The position numbers and the translations under genes are program-made. Below the pieces are notes generated by a model, which was not told where the DNA came from, made no database searches, and saw nothing but the letters and a program-made list of their open reading frames with translations. A DNA stretch of 64,000 bases, taken from contig NC_087106.1 in the NCBI RefSeq assembly GCF_963855985.1, positions 9,903,001 to 9,967,000 of the forward strand, read 5' to 3'. This DNA is from Ostrinia nubilalis (lineage: Eukaryota > Arthropoda > Insecta > Lepidoptera > Crambidae). Shown one piece after another: positions 54,098 to 64,000 of this stretch (within the stretch, counting starts at the first letter, position 1; each line of letters opens with the position of its first letter).

Positions 54098-55756
54098 CAG
54101 AGTAAATATAAATGAGTAGGTTATCTTCATAGAAACGCAGCCGAAACAGAAACCGAGCGCGGTTTGTATGTGAGCGCGCCAATATATAGTCCAGTCAATG
54201 AATGCTTTAACGACGGTGTAGAGAGAAATCCCTGGAACACAATTTCTGACCTTGGGACTTTATTTAGACTAGTTAGGAGGTGAACATAGCAAAAGTCCCC
54301 GCCCTTAGCCCTTGAGCCGGCGGGAAGAGGGTGGTTTAAAGGTACCACTTTTCGGTTTTTCGCTTAATCCTCGGAAACTATGCGTCCTAGTGACATGGCT
54401 ACTATGAACCAAAAAAAGCTTATTTAATTTGCTACAGGTGAGACAGTCAAGTTTTTATATATCTTGTATAGTTTTCGCGGTATCTGGTCTAGAAGGTCTG
54501 TAATATTGGAAATTTTAATTTTGTCTTACATGTTCCCATCAGGAGAAAATCGACTAAATTAACATTGAGCAAACATTATAGACATGCGGGAGCATGTTAA
54601 GCCTAGTTCCAGGGAGGGGACTGCATCGTGCGTATATTTAGACGAACCAATTGGAGCCACTTTTGACTCCTCATTACTCAAAAAGTACTGTGCATTAACA
54701 CTTCAAATTTGGCTCATGTGTTGAGACTTTCAAGATAAACATCAGCTTCAAATTTCATAAATATACCTCAAACGGTTATTTAGGTATTGACGTTCAAAAA
54801 TCGACATTTAGGACACTAAAATCTATCTATCACCTGTTAAATGTTAAAATTTACTGGTTTTTTATTTTTTCCTTTGTATTTACACAACTACCTATCTGGA
54901 TGCCACATTTGAACCTTCAAGGTCATCTGGAAGTGGTTAGAATTTGGTCTTATAGGTCAGCCATGTAGATTTTTAGACGTCAATACCTAAAGAACCGTTT
55001 GAGGTATATTTATGAATTTTGAAGCTGATGTTTATCTTGCAAGTCTCAACACATGAGCCAAATTTAAAATGTTAATGCACAGTACTTTTTGAGTGATAAA
55101 GAGTCAAAAGTGGTTCCAATTGGTTCGTCTAAATATACGCACGGAGCAGTCCCCTCCCTGGAACTAGGCTTAACATACTCCCGCAAGTCTAGAATATTAG
55201 CTCAATGTTGATTTAGTCGATTTTCTCCTGATGGAAACATGTAAGATAAAAATAAAATTTCCAATATTACAGACCTTCTAGAGCAGATGCCGCGAAAACT
55301 ATACAAGATATATAAAAACTTGACTATCTCACCTGTAGCAAATTGAATAAGCTTTTTTTGGTTCATAGTAGCCATGCCACTAGGACGCATAGTTTCCGAG
55401 GATTAAGCGAAAAACCGAAAAGTGGTACCTTTAAACCCCCCTCTCCCCGCCGGCTCAAGGGCTAAGGGCGGGGACTTTTGCTATGTTCACCTCCTGACAA
55501 GTCTAAATAAAGTCCCGAAGTCAAAAATTGTGTTCCACGGTTTTCCATCTATAATGCTTTATTGACTGGACTAATACGTATGCGGCGCGCAGGCACACAC
55601 TGACAAAATTCAGCGCAACCACGACTGGCTCCCCGCTAATCCACGCTAAATTTTGTCAGTGTGTGCGTGCGCGCCGCATACGTATTGGCGCGCTCACATA
55701 CAAACCGCGCCCGGTGCGTTTCTATGAAGATAACCTACTCATTTGTATTTACTCTG
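54098..55756. mobile_element. 1.66-kb foldback element
   Basis: CAGAGTAAATATAAATGAGT at left pairs with ACTCATTTGTATTTACTCTG at right; arms of about 700-800 bp match to a centre near 54830-54960. CCTATGT stands on both sides (54091-54097, 55757-55763); counting the ambiguous G gives the 8-bp GCCTATGT expected of hAT elements. No coding. Its right arm has its own insertion (55574-55686). Confidence 0.9.
55574..55686. mobile_element. GC-rich hairpin MITE nested in the foldback arm
   Basis: AATACGTATGCGGCGCGC and ACACACTGACAAAATT at left pair with AATTTTGTCAGTGTGTGC and GCGCCGCATACGTATT at right. The matching place in the left arm (about 54178) has only GCCAATATATAGTCC, so the insertion is in one arm only. 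Confidence 0.88.
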
Positions 55757-55845
55757 CCTATGTTCAGCAGTGGACGTCCTATGACTGAGATAATGATGAT
55801 GATGAATTCAAAAGACCAGTTCTCTTAACCCGTTCTCCTCCGCAG

Positions 55846-56000
55846 ATCTTCGAAGCCCGCGACCTGCCCATCAAGGACGTGACGGGCAGCAGCGACCCAT
55901 ACATCAAGGTGTTCCTGCTGCCTGACCGCAAGAAGAAGTTCCAGACCAAGGTCCACCGCAAGAACTTGAATCCGGTGTTCAACGAGACATTTTTGTTCAG
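55846..56000 (+). CDS. Syt: Synaptotagmin exon 5: C2A core, Ca2+ loop 1
   Basis: Acceptor TCTCCTCCGCAG|; donor CAG|GTAAGT. 51 codons plus two bases. Encodes [20 protein letters not shown], then [15 protein letters not shown] and [11 protein letters not shown]. The Asp of PIKD and the Asp of SSDPY correspond to rat Syt1 D172 and D178, so loop 1 Ca2+ ligands are intact. The lysine-rich strand [12 protein letters not shown] is the polybasic C2A strand that contacts acidic lipid. A nest of transposons ends only about 40 bp upstream of the acceptor. Confidence 0.95.
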
Positions 56001-56742
56001 GTAAGTTGTGTGGTTTATTTATTTAAACTTTAATGCCAAATAAAGAACATAAGGCGAACTTAATGCACTAAACTAAAACATTCTCGACCAGTTTGGCCTT
56101 CGGGTTAAGCAGAAAAAAATCATTCGTTGGTTGTTTTTTTTTTCAGATAAGTCTAGCAGTTATTCGTGGAATGATACAAACGAAATATCTTTTCAGATTT
56201 GGCTTTTATGTCAAAATAAATAATTTAAAAAAGATAATCCTTAGAGGCTCTTTACATTTCACATTATGCATTGTAAAATCTTGAAAAACATAATTATTAT
56301 CGTTAGACAGTGAATGCTAAGTAATGAGGGTTTATTCAAAAACCTTTGCAATCAATAATACATTTTCAATTAACTTCTGATTTTGATTTTGACCTTAGAT
56401 AAAACGCACTTGTACCTATAAGAAAAACTTTTTTTTTTTTAACTCATATTGTGAATATTGTTTGTAGTCCAAATTAATAAATAATTAATTAAAAAAAATA
56501 GATATAACAAAACGGTTTAGCATTATCAATACCATGCAAAAGACATTATGGTAATTACTGCCTTAATAAAACATGACCTGTGATATTCCATGACATTGCT
56601 CTTTGACATTAAATCACATTCACACATGCCCGTTCTCACACCTTCAACTGTTGACCCGGGCGTGGGAGACGGCACCTGTACATTCGTTGCAGTGATAATA
56701 ACAATGTTTACTTGGTACGAGTAAAGGGATGGTGCCTGCTAA

Positions 56743-57100
56743 GAGCCAAAGCACACGATGTGTTGCGGCGCCGCACTGCAAAATGGTTCGCCGTATTACG
56801 CGGCGCCACGCCACAAAGATGTAACCGTATCACGTGGCGCGGCGCCGCACCGCTCGTGTGTCCGCCTGCCACAGATATTTCTGTGTGACGCCCGTATTCA
56901 CAAACGATGCTTGCTTAAGTGAAGCAGCAAATTAAACGCACAGCGTTGAACATAGCTCTGTGATTGGTTCATGTGTCACTCTCTGCGTCCAATCGCACTG
57001 TGAGACCTCATAGTAATGTTTGTGAATACGGGCGTAAGAAGACGAAGCGTCACCGCCCCAGCGACGCTCCACCACCGCAACGCATCGTATGATTTGGCTC
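56743..57100. mobile_element. GC-rich MITE with GAGCCAAAG tips, split
   Basis: GAGCCAAAGCACACGATGTG and CGTATGATTTGGCTC as ends with TAA on both sides (56740-56742, 57101-57103). Interior rich in GCGGCGCCGC. CGCCCG MITE copy f is inserted inside. Confidence 0.85.
56889..57034 (+). mobile_element. CGCCCG MITE copy f
   Basis: 146 bp, TGA before (56886-56888) and TAA after (57035-57037), nested in the GAGCCAAAG element. Confidence 0.88.
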
Positions 57101-57263
57101 TAAACTAAAGGGTTGGTGCGGCTTGCTGAATTTTCTGCGGCATGCAAAGGGTTAAGTTAAACAGACTGTGATCGATAGTGTGTTATTCAATTTTTGCACT
57201 TTTATTTTTCAATCGTATTTGTTTATGTAATATAAATATTGATATTACAGTTTTAAGACAGTA

Positions 57264-57588
57264 CAGTAGAACGCCGATTATCCGAATTAATTGGGACCGG
57301 GGTCGATTCGGATAATCGAAAATTCGGATAATCGGACATAGACTGTTAATAAAGAAAAAGCGTGTTAAAAACGAACTGTCACACATAGAATAAACTTTTA
57401 TAACTGTGATTACAGTTCTACAATAACGTTCAGTTGAAATATATCTAGACTCCTGCGAGTTCCAACTTGTTACAACAAAACAAAATAAAAATTACTTGGA
57501 TTATAATAATTTTTTATATTACGCTTAGGACCGATTCGGATAATTGGCGATTCGGTTAATCGGCGTTCGGATAATCGGCGTTCTACTG
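57264..57588. mobile_element. Pogo/Tigger-type MITE
   Basis: CAGTAGAACGCCGATTATCC and GGATAATCGGCGTTCTACTG as ends, TA on both sides, subterminal GATTCGGATAATCG repeats. Tips and target fit the pogo/Tigger branch. 325 bp, no coding. Confidence 0.85.
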
Positions 57589-58400
57589 TACTTATATTTT
57601 ACAATTTTAAATCTCAAAAAATAGTTAAAAACATCTGTTTGTTTGATATTCTAAAAAAAAACTTATAACGTTAGGTTATTTCAAGGTTTTCATTATGGGT
57701 AAAACTTCTTTAATGTTTTACTTGGGCTGTAAACAGTGATACAAATTAATCTTGTCCATAACTTCAGAACTATACCTCAACTAATGCACTAAAACCATGT
57801 TGTATGCAAAATTATTGTATGTTCTCTAAAGTTTAGAATAGTGTATTTACTTGTAAGTTCATGAAAGTTATTGGTGACCCCTTACACCACTTAATTTTGT
57901 GAATATGTCATATTCACAAAATTAAATGACGAAACCTTTTAACTAAATGTTTCGCTAATAAACCAACGAGACAACTAAATCGAATATAATATTAATAACT
58001 TCAAGTTTATGGCCAGTGAAAATTAATCTAGGCTTGATGGATGGGTCACCCACAAAATTACGCTGAATTTCAGCTGAAATTAAACAACTCGTGAGTTTGT
58101 TCCTACGCGTTAATAATCTGATCTTATGATTAATTTGATGGAAACCAATTTAATTACATGAGTTCTGATGATGTAATGCTTTTTAGGATATTAATGTTGT
58201 TGCTATAGGTAAAGGGACATATAATATTGTCTGGTACAGTGACGGAAAATTACAGCATGAAAAAATTGTACTAATATGACGTATTTCTGAAATACATATT
58301 CAGTTGTATGGTGGTGTCAAAAGCGCCCCGACATTGACCTCCCGTGGGTGTCTCCAGTAAGAGGGTTACTACTACGAGCATAGGAAGGTTACAATACTTA

Positions 58401-58546
58401 CGCCCGTATTTACAAACATTACTATGAGGTCTCACAGTGCGCGTGAACGCACAGGGTGATATACGAACCAATCACAGACCTCTATTCAACGCTGTGCGTT
58501 AGATTTTCTGTTTCACTTAAGAAAGCATCGTTTATGAATACGGGTG
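58401..58546 (-). mobile_element. CGCCCG MITE copy g
   Basis: Reverse-oriented, TTA on both sides (58398-58400, 58547-58549). Full length. Confidence 0.87.
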
Positions 58547-58552
58547 TTACAA

Positions 58553-58800
58553 TCTATACGATAATTATAAAGCTGAAGAGTTTGTTTGTTTGTTTAAACG
58601 CGCTAATCTCAGGAACTACTGGTCCGATTTGAAAAAATATTTTTGTGATGGATAGCCCATTTATCGAAGAAGGCTTTAGGCTACATCATCTTACTATAGC
58701 AAATAGGGGTGGAGCAATAAAGAAAAATGTTGTAAAAAGGGAATTGATACTATTTTTACGCGTACGAAGTTGCTGCCTGTTAGGTACTTATTCAACACTA
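58553..58800 (+). mobile_element. Helitron-like repeat
   Basis: TCTATACGATAATTATAAAG, CTGAAGAGTTTGTTTGTTTG, CTCAGGAACTACTGGTCCGA and GATAGCCCATTTATCGAAGA: the very common lepidopteran non-autonomous Helitron sequence. It abuts MITE copy g. Confidence 0.7.
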
Positions 58801-59211
58801 GCGACCCTACCCGGCTTCGCACGGGTGCAAAGATATGCATGTATTATACCTGTAAACTTTCCTCTTGAATCTCTCTATCTATTAAAAAAATCCGCATCAA
58901 AATCCGTTGCGTAGTTAGGGATAGACAGCAGAAAGTTTTATGTAGTGATTCTTCGTACTTCGATCACTCGATCATCGTCTATTTTACTCCAAAGTTTTAT
59001 ATTAATTTGGCTATTCTTTACACAGTGATTAAACATAGTCTAGGAAGTTTTGCTATCATGGTTCTGTTATTCCTGAAAGTAATCGGAAACTTTGGATCAA
59101 TAAATTGATCAGTTTGAAGTTTCTACTAAGAATCCTTATAAAATACTTAGGTAGGTATTTTTTAACAGACGTGATATTTAAACCAGATTTTAGTTAGCAA
59201 TTCTGTACAGA

Positions 59212-59811
59212 TTATAGGTTTACAGGTTGGTACGTATTCATAACTTGATTTCTTAGTCGGGCACTCTTGTCAGTGTCGCAGTCTTGCAGTGGTCGTGGTT
59301 GCGCTGACGAGGTACATGGTGGGGTGATGTTATTTCCGAGGGTAGCTCTCCTGGCGATGTGCTTCCATTTCTGACGGTTAGAGGCGTCGCGAGTACATTG
59401 GACCATGGTGGACTCGGTGGCCTTCGTGATGGCGTCTATCCAGCGGGTTGGCGATCGACCGCGTGCTCTCCTGCCTTCCACCTGGCCCTGAACTACCAGT
59501 CTCTCCATCGAGTTCTCATTTCTAGAGACGTGACCAAAGAATTTCAGTATTCGTAGTTGCACAGTTGACGATAGTCTGTCTTTAACATGAAGCTCTTTGA
59601 GGATGGATACATTGGTGCGAAATGCCGTCCACGGAATCTTTAGGAGGCGTCTCCAGCACCACATCTCTAATGCATCGATTTTACGGCGATCCTGCAATCT
59701 CAGAGACCAAGTTTCGGCTCCATAGAGAAAGATTGGAAACACAAGGCATCTCATCAATCTGACTTTAGTCATAACTTGTGTAATGTAAGAAAACCTCTCA
59801 TAAAATTTCAC
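59212..59811 (-). pseudogene. RTE reverse transcriptase C-terminal fragment (open 199 codons)
   Basis: Minus strand, 5' truncated. LVFPIFLYGAETWSL and IDALEMWCWRRLLKIPWTAF are the conserved RTE C-terminal block; ILKFFGHVSRNENSMERLVV and RARGRSPTRWIDAITKA follow. Open to a stop at 59212. No RT catalytic motifs are included, so it is a dead fragment with an intact frame, probably recent. Confidence 0.85.
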
Positions 59812-60024
59812 ATGATAATATCACATTTACGAAAAGATATTTTAACGTCAGAATTTTAAATTAAGTTGGTCTAGACTATTTTAAATTACAAATTCAGTTC
59901 ACCATTAATATTAATGAATCGTTACCAAATTAATTTTGAAGTTATACATCCTGGTCATAAATCAGGAATTCGAGACTAATTTTATGTTCTTAATCAAGGA
60001 ACAAGCTTAGATCAATACAAAATT

Positions 60025-60380
60025 CATCATCATTATTATCATCATCATCATCATCATCTGAGCCATAGGACGTCCACTGCTGAACATAGGCCTCCCCCAA
60101 TGCTTTCCATGTTGCCCGGTTGGTAGCGGCCTACGTCCAGCACGAAGGTGTTACCTTTATGATGTCGTAGGTCCACCTTGTGGGTGGAAGTCCCTATAAA
60201 ACCCCTCTAGTATTATGTTTATCACATCGAGGTGGATCGACGACCTCTAAAGGTAGCAGGAAGGAGCTGAATGCAGACCGCTGCCAACGTCTATTTATTA
60301 TTTGTGTACGTCGGCGATGTGGATATCATTGGGGAAGGCCTATGTTCAGCAGTGGGCGTTCCGTGGCTGAAATGATGATG
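60025..60380. mobile_element. Two RTE tails head to head
   Basis: 60025-60190 is a minus-strand tail (ATCATCATCATCATCATCTG then GGACGTCCACTGCTGAACAT complement order). 60225-60380 is a plus-strand tail (AGGTGGATCGACGACCTCTA through CAGCAGTGGGCGTTCCGTGG and GATGATG). Both are 5' truncated at nearly the same place and point away from each other. Confidence 0.8.
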
Positions 60381-60599
60381 ATTTTACTCCTAACAACTCA
60401 AATAAATTCTTGTTACTTAAAGATGTTATAACTAGACCTTTTTAACTCTCATCAGTTTAATTGAAAAGAATGCCTGTTTGCCAAGATTCTATCACAGTTT
60501 CTTAGTACTTTTGTCGTATTTTGCGCCTAAATCGTCTATCGGCTCCAGGATCGGTACGCGATCCCATCCCATTCGATTTACATTTAAATTCATCCTCCG

Positions 60600-61240
60600 T
60601 TGCCAAACTTCATGAAACTTCGTGGATTGCGAAGGATTTTTTCTATATTGAAGGGAGAACTTAAATGGTCTTTTAAGTAGGCCTTATAAACCACTAAAAC
60701 TCTGATTTATGTGTGCAGGGAATATTTGTGTAACAATAATGAAACATTTTTCCGTTGTACTACCTGTAATCCCCCTACCAGTACGATCATTTAATTTTAA
60801 TGTTAATGCGACATAGGTATAAAATCAATGACACAATAAGATCAGCTTAGCGCCCAGATTCTTATCTATTTCTTTTCGGGCAATCTTTCCAGAAAGAAAA
60901 CTTGTGTCACAGTGCGGTCGTACTTTGAAAGTCATGTAGGTACTTAAACAAAATGCGTCTAGTTCATAGCAGTCTTTGCGATGGGAACGAATAGTGTACA
61001 AATAGCCGTGGGTTCCGACAGAGTTTCTACCATATCCCCAATTTTTCAGTGACAGTATACTACTACTGAGGGAGAAATATGCGTACACCTTAATTTAACC
61101 GTGACTATAGCCATATTTCGTGTTATTGTGTCGAGTTTGACAGACTTTTGGGACCATGACCTGATGATTCTAATGATGATTGGCAATGACAATGTACAAA
61201 TAAAAGCTTATTAGCTAGATTTCTCAGTATATTTTTGTTA
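60600..61240. other. Intron 5, nothing recognised
   Basis: Unassigned AT-rich intron up to the exon 6 acceptor. Confidence 0.4.
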
Positions 61241-61243
61241 CAG

Positions 61244-61412
61244 CGTGCCATACGAGGAGCTGCGGCAACGTTACCTCCAATTCTCCGTGTATGACTTCGA
61301 TCGGTTCAGCCGCCACGACCTGATTGGTCACGTGGTGCTGAAGGGACTCCTGGAGTCCGCAGACCTGCATCAGGAGATCGAGTATACGATGAACATCCTT
61401 GCTCCACCTCAG
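61244..61412 (+). CDS. Syt: Synaptotagmin exon 6: C2A end, Ca2+ loop 3
   Basis: Acceptor TTTTTGTTACAG|C; donor CAG|GTATCT. The first base completes Ser, followed by 56 codons: [30 protein letters not shown], then [16 protein letters not shown] and ILAPPQ. The three Asp in [10 protein letters not shown] match Syt1 D230, D232 and D238, so all five C2A Ca2+ ligands are present and Ca2+ binding is expected. FSRHD and the GLLE/EIEYT C2A tail are features of the Syt3/6/9/10 and insect alpha/beta branch. No C2B exon is found in the remaining 2.6 kb. Confidence 0.94.
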
Positions 61413-61423
61413 GTATCTATTAT

Positions 61424-61640
61424 CTATTCGTATAATGTAAAAAAAGCGAAAGACCACTGAGTGACTCACTGATCACGAAATCTCAGAAACTGCAAGTGCT
61501 AGGAGTCTTACATTTTGCATGGGGTTTCTTCTAGAATGTAGGTGCTCACTAAGGTGGGATTTTGCAAAATTCAAGCCCTAAGCCCTAAGGGGGTAAAACG
61601 GGGTCCACGTGTACGAAGTCGCGGGCGGCCTCTAGTTTTT
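61424..61640 (+). mobile_element. Helitron-like repeat next to the exon 6 donor
   Basis: TCTATTCGTATAATGTAAAA, AAGCGAAAGACCACTGAGTG, CTGCAAGTGCTAGGAGTCTT, GTCGCGGGCGGCCTCTAGTT. The start lies 11 bp after the exon 6 boundary. Confidence 0.6.
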
Positions 61641-62460
61641 AATAAGAAACACACCATTGCTGATAGGAATGTTTATTTTTTATTTTATAGGTTCAAATAG
61701 CTGTAAGGCATTAGAAATTCATTGCAAAGGGGAGGGAAGGTAGTATAATTAGTTAGATTTAGCTTAAGTATTGCTTTTGCTTAAGCACATCTTTACCACT
61801 TTCTTTATTTGTTGACAATATTTTGCAATGTATACTCAATGTTCTACCTGGGTGTGATGGAAAAACAAATATTTTCGCTACTGATAAAAACAACCCATTT
61901 TACATTAAGGAGCGATAAAAGTTACCGATAAATAAATCCTACCTATAATTCAATGCCAAAAGAAAACCGCTAAATCATTCTAAATAAGTTAATTCCTTAA
62001 CCCTTAATAGCTCTCCCATATTTTATAGCCTGATTCCATTGACCCTAAACTGTCGAATACGCATTGTACCCGTATCCGGGCACGGGTCATTTATCAGCTG
62101 TCCCGGGCAATATTGCTCTTTCTTGTCCTACGTTCCGTTAAGGACCTTCGGGAGCATTTCAAGGCCTCGCACCTTTGTCAGAGGTTATAATATTTAAGAA
62201 GCTCAACACTTATCAGAAACACCCAAGGAGAAATAAATAGAGTAGGGAAAAGTTTTGTCATGATATATATAGAGGAAATAAAATGTAATAGGAATAAACA
62301 TAGGCCAGACAGATCGGTAATTCCGAATTATTTAAAATATTTGTTTAAACTGTAAGTAATTACAATTATAATAGACTTTTGTCTTACCTACATACCCAAT
62401 ATTCACGTCAAGTTTTTTAACTGTACAGTTTTTTTTTCAAAGATAACGCTTTGTATGTAT

Positions 62461-63217
62461 AAAGAAAGAAGAACGGTCACGCCCCATACAAAAAAAACCC
62501 AGACCCGACAGAAACGAGACATACCTCAGTTTTTTTGTCATGTCTTAATTAGTTAAATTATATATTTTTTATATTCGAAATCTATGTATAACACCAAAAT
62601 ATTACCCTTTGTTTTTGTTTAGGCGTTATACAAAAACTAATACAAAATGCCTATTTATCACCAAAATTGGTAAATGTATGTACCTAAATGTCTATTACAG
62701 CTGCTATGGAATGTATCTAGGTGACCTGGAGATACAGCCGGATTATACAGGGTGGTTATACATATGGAACGATAAGTGATCTCACTCGATTATTTCTAAA
62801 ATATACAAGATATCGAAAAACTAGTTACTGATTCTGTAAGTGCTTCACGAGCTCTTTCAAATGGTACCAATAATAGGTTACAGATTATGGAAGCTGGTAA
62901 CATTGAATTTTTGGATTTTGTAACTTCTCGTTTCCACCCTGTATAATCCAGGCTGTATCTCCAGGTCACCTAGATACATTACATAGCAGCTGTAATAGAC
63001 ATTTAGGTACATACATTTACCAATTTTGGTGATAAATAGGCATTTTGTATTAGTTTTTGTATAACGCCTAAACAAAAACAAAGGGTAATATTTTGGTGTT
63101 ATACATAGATTTCGAATATAAAAAATATATAATTTAACTAATTAAGACATGACAAAAAAACTGAGGTATGTCTCGTTTCTGTCGGGCCTGGGTCACAGAT
63201 GACCGTTCTTCTTTATT
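62461..63217. mobile_element. 0.75-kb palindrome with central mariner-like element
   Basis: AAGAAGAACGGTCACGCC at left pairs with GACCGTTCTTCTTT at right; arms of about 285 bp (CTAGGTGACCTGGAGATACA with TGTATCTCCAGGTCACCTAG) meet at GGATTATA / TATAATCC. Between them lies a segment bounded by CAGGGTGG and CCACCCTG (about 62750-62941) with TA on both sides. Confidence 0.85.
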
Positions 63218-63584
63218 TGACAGAGTGAACATCTGTTGCCAATTTTTTTCTATTTTTCACCTAGTTCAATAGTTTCTTTTTCGTGCAGTAAGTGACAAAT
63301 TTGTATGGAGTTTAATGTTTGTTATAGTTAAAGATGGTGCAACTCAGGCTTGAGAGGCTAGGTTGCATGGTTGCCAAAATCGAAAACAAATAAAAATAGC
63401 ACTACATATTACTACCACGATCTACTCCCTTCGATTTAGATATAACAACATCCCTCAACGGCAAAGCTTTTGATTGCATACATTTATTCTGGACCAGGCT
63501 TTAATATTTATTGAAAAAAATACGATAAAGTACTTTTTATTAAACAAGTCAATAAGGTTGCTTCAGGGATCACGTTAGAGAGGA

Positions 63585-63720
63585 ATATGTCGTATTATAG
63601 ATCGTGTCATCCACGAAGACGCGCCCCACCAATTTTTGGTCGAGGGAAGCGCAGGATGATGGGAGTTTGCAATCCGAGCGTCATTATTGTAGTGTGCGAG
63701 TGCATTCATGTAATTTAGCA
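63585..63720 (-). repeat. Relative of the MITE at 16616
   Basis: ATAGATCGTGTCATCCACGA, AGACGCGCCCCACCAATTTT and CAATCCGAGCGTCATTATTG match 16720-16812 in reverse orientation. Confidence 0.7.
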
Positions 63721-64000
63721 TGTTTCTCTAGGAATTAGAAACACTAGAAACTAGTAGAAGTGCAAAGTGCTGATGGAATTAAGATTCAAAGAAAAAGAAG
63801 AGAGTGATGAGAGATAGACCGTGTATTTTCAGAAAGAGAAGTGAAGTGACAGATATAAACAAACAGTATAAAAGTCACATTCAAATATAATAATAATAAT
63901 AGTTAACGTTATACCGAAGAACTTATGGACTTCGAGTAAAAAAAAAGCCTAAGAAATAATAATAAAATAATTTATTTAATTACCAAGAAGATGACGATTT

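Larger units (their letters stand above)
54000..55805 (+). mobile_element. RTE tail split by a foldback element
   Basis: GGTGGACCGACGACATCGTA, GACGCAGGCTGCTACCAAGC and GAAAGCATTAGGGGAGG precede the foldback element; TCAGCAGTGGACGTCCTATG and the GATGATGATGA tail follow it. The tail ends about 40 bp before the exon 5 acceptor. Confidence 0.88.
6998..61412 (+). other. Syt: Synaptotagmin gene locus (partial; six exons recognised)
   Basis: Gene-level entry joining the six CDS exons below. Junction phases are consistent throughout: exon 1 ends with two bases of an Arg codon completed by exon 2, exons 2/3, 3/4 and 4/5 join in phase 0, and exon 5 ends with AG completed by C (Ser) in exon 6. Every intron starts GT and ends AG. 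The product is a type I membrane protein with an N-terminal transmembrane helix and cytosolic C2 domains, of the family that senses Ca2+ in vesicle exocytosis. C2A most resembles Syt3/6/9/10 and insect Syt alpha/beta; I cannot separate alpha from beta. The 5' end and the C2B exons are missing, the latter presumably beyond the right edge. Introns are about 1.2, 21.2, 20.1, 5.8 and 5.2 kb and full of transposons. Confidence 0.9.

Noticed and set aside
59212..59811. A host protein of 199 residues
   Set aside because: The LFPIFLYGAETW block and the truncated start identify it as an RTE reverse transcriptase C-terminus.

Overview
The window looks like a lepidopteran (moth or butterfly) nuclear genome: AT-rich, intron-rich, and filled with repeat families typical of Lepidoptera. 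These include RTE-type LINE tails ending in GAT/ATG or CGAA repeats, CR1-type LINE 3' ends, tRNA-derived SINEs, Helitron-like fragments, and many TIR elements with TA or TWA target duplications. No species can be named from the sequence alone.

I find one host gene, on the + strand: a synaptotagmin of the vertebrate Syt3/6/9/10-like, insect Syt alpha/beta type. Six exons are recognised at 6998-7151, 8320-8461, 29688-29831, 49952-50074, 55846-56000 and 61244-61412, separated by introns of up to about 21 kb. Splice phases agree at all five junctions. Together they encode about 296 residues: a transmembrane segment, a basic juxtamembrane and linker region, and most of the C2A domain with all five expected Ca2+-binding aspartates. 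The start codon and the C2B domain are not found in the window. The most unusual feature is at the transmembrane exon. Its 3' part, from an in-frame ATG through the splice donor, is repeated four more times (plus a stub) within 1 kb, and every full copy keeps an open frame, the hydrophobic sequence and a GT donor.

The rest is mobile DNA. A CR1-group LINE lies on the minus strand at about 18.6-22.6 kb: an esterase-like ORF1, an endonuclease and a reverse transcriptase, disrupted by a 44-bp poly(A) micro-insertion with a target duplication. At 30.9-32.5 kb a decayed Harbinger transposon and two MITEs stand end to end, sharing single TWA target copies. Near-perfect long palindromes lie at 23.55-24.65, 54.10-55.76 and 62.46-63.22 kb. 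A compact nest at 32.78-33.42 kb holds a hairpin MITE and a hAT element with a mariner-like palindrome inside it. Seven copies of a roughly 146-bp MITE with CGCCCG tips are scattered through the window. Several insertions sit within tens of bases of synaptotagmin splice sites.

The gene and the repeats are not a functional cluster. The repeats occupy the introns and flanks of one neuronal or secretory trafficking gene, and the possible biology lies in how tandem duplication and intronic hairpins could affect its splicing.
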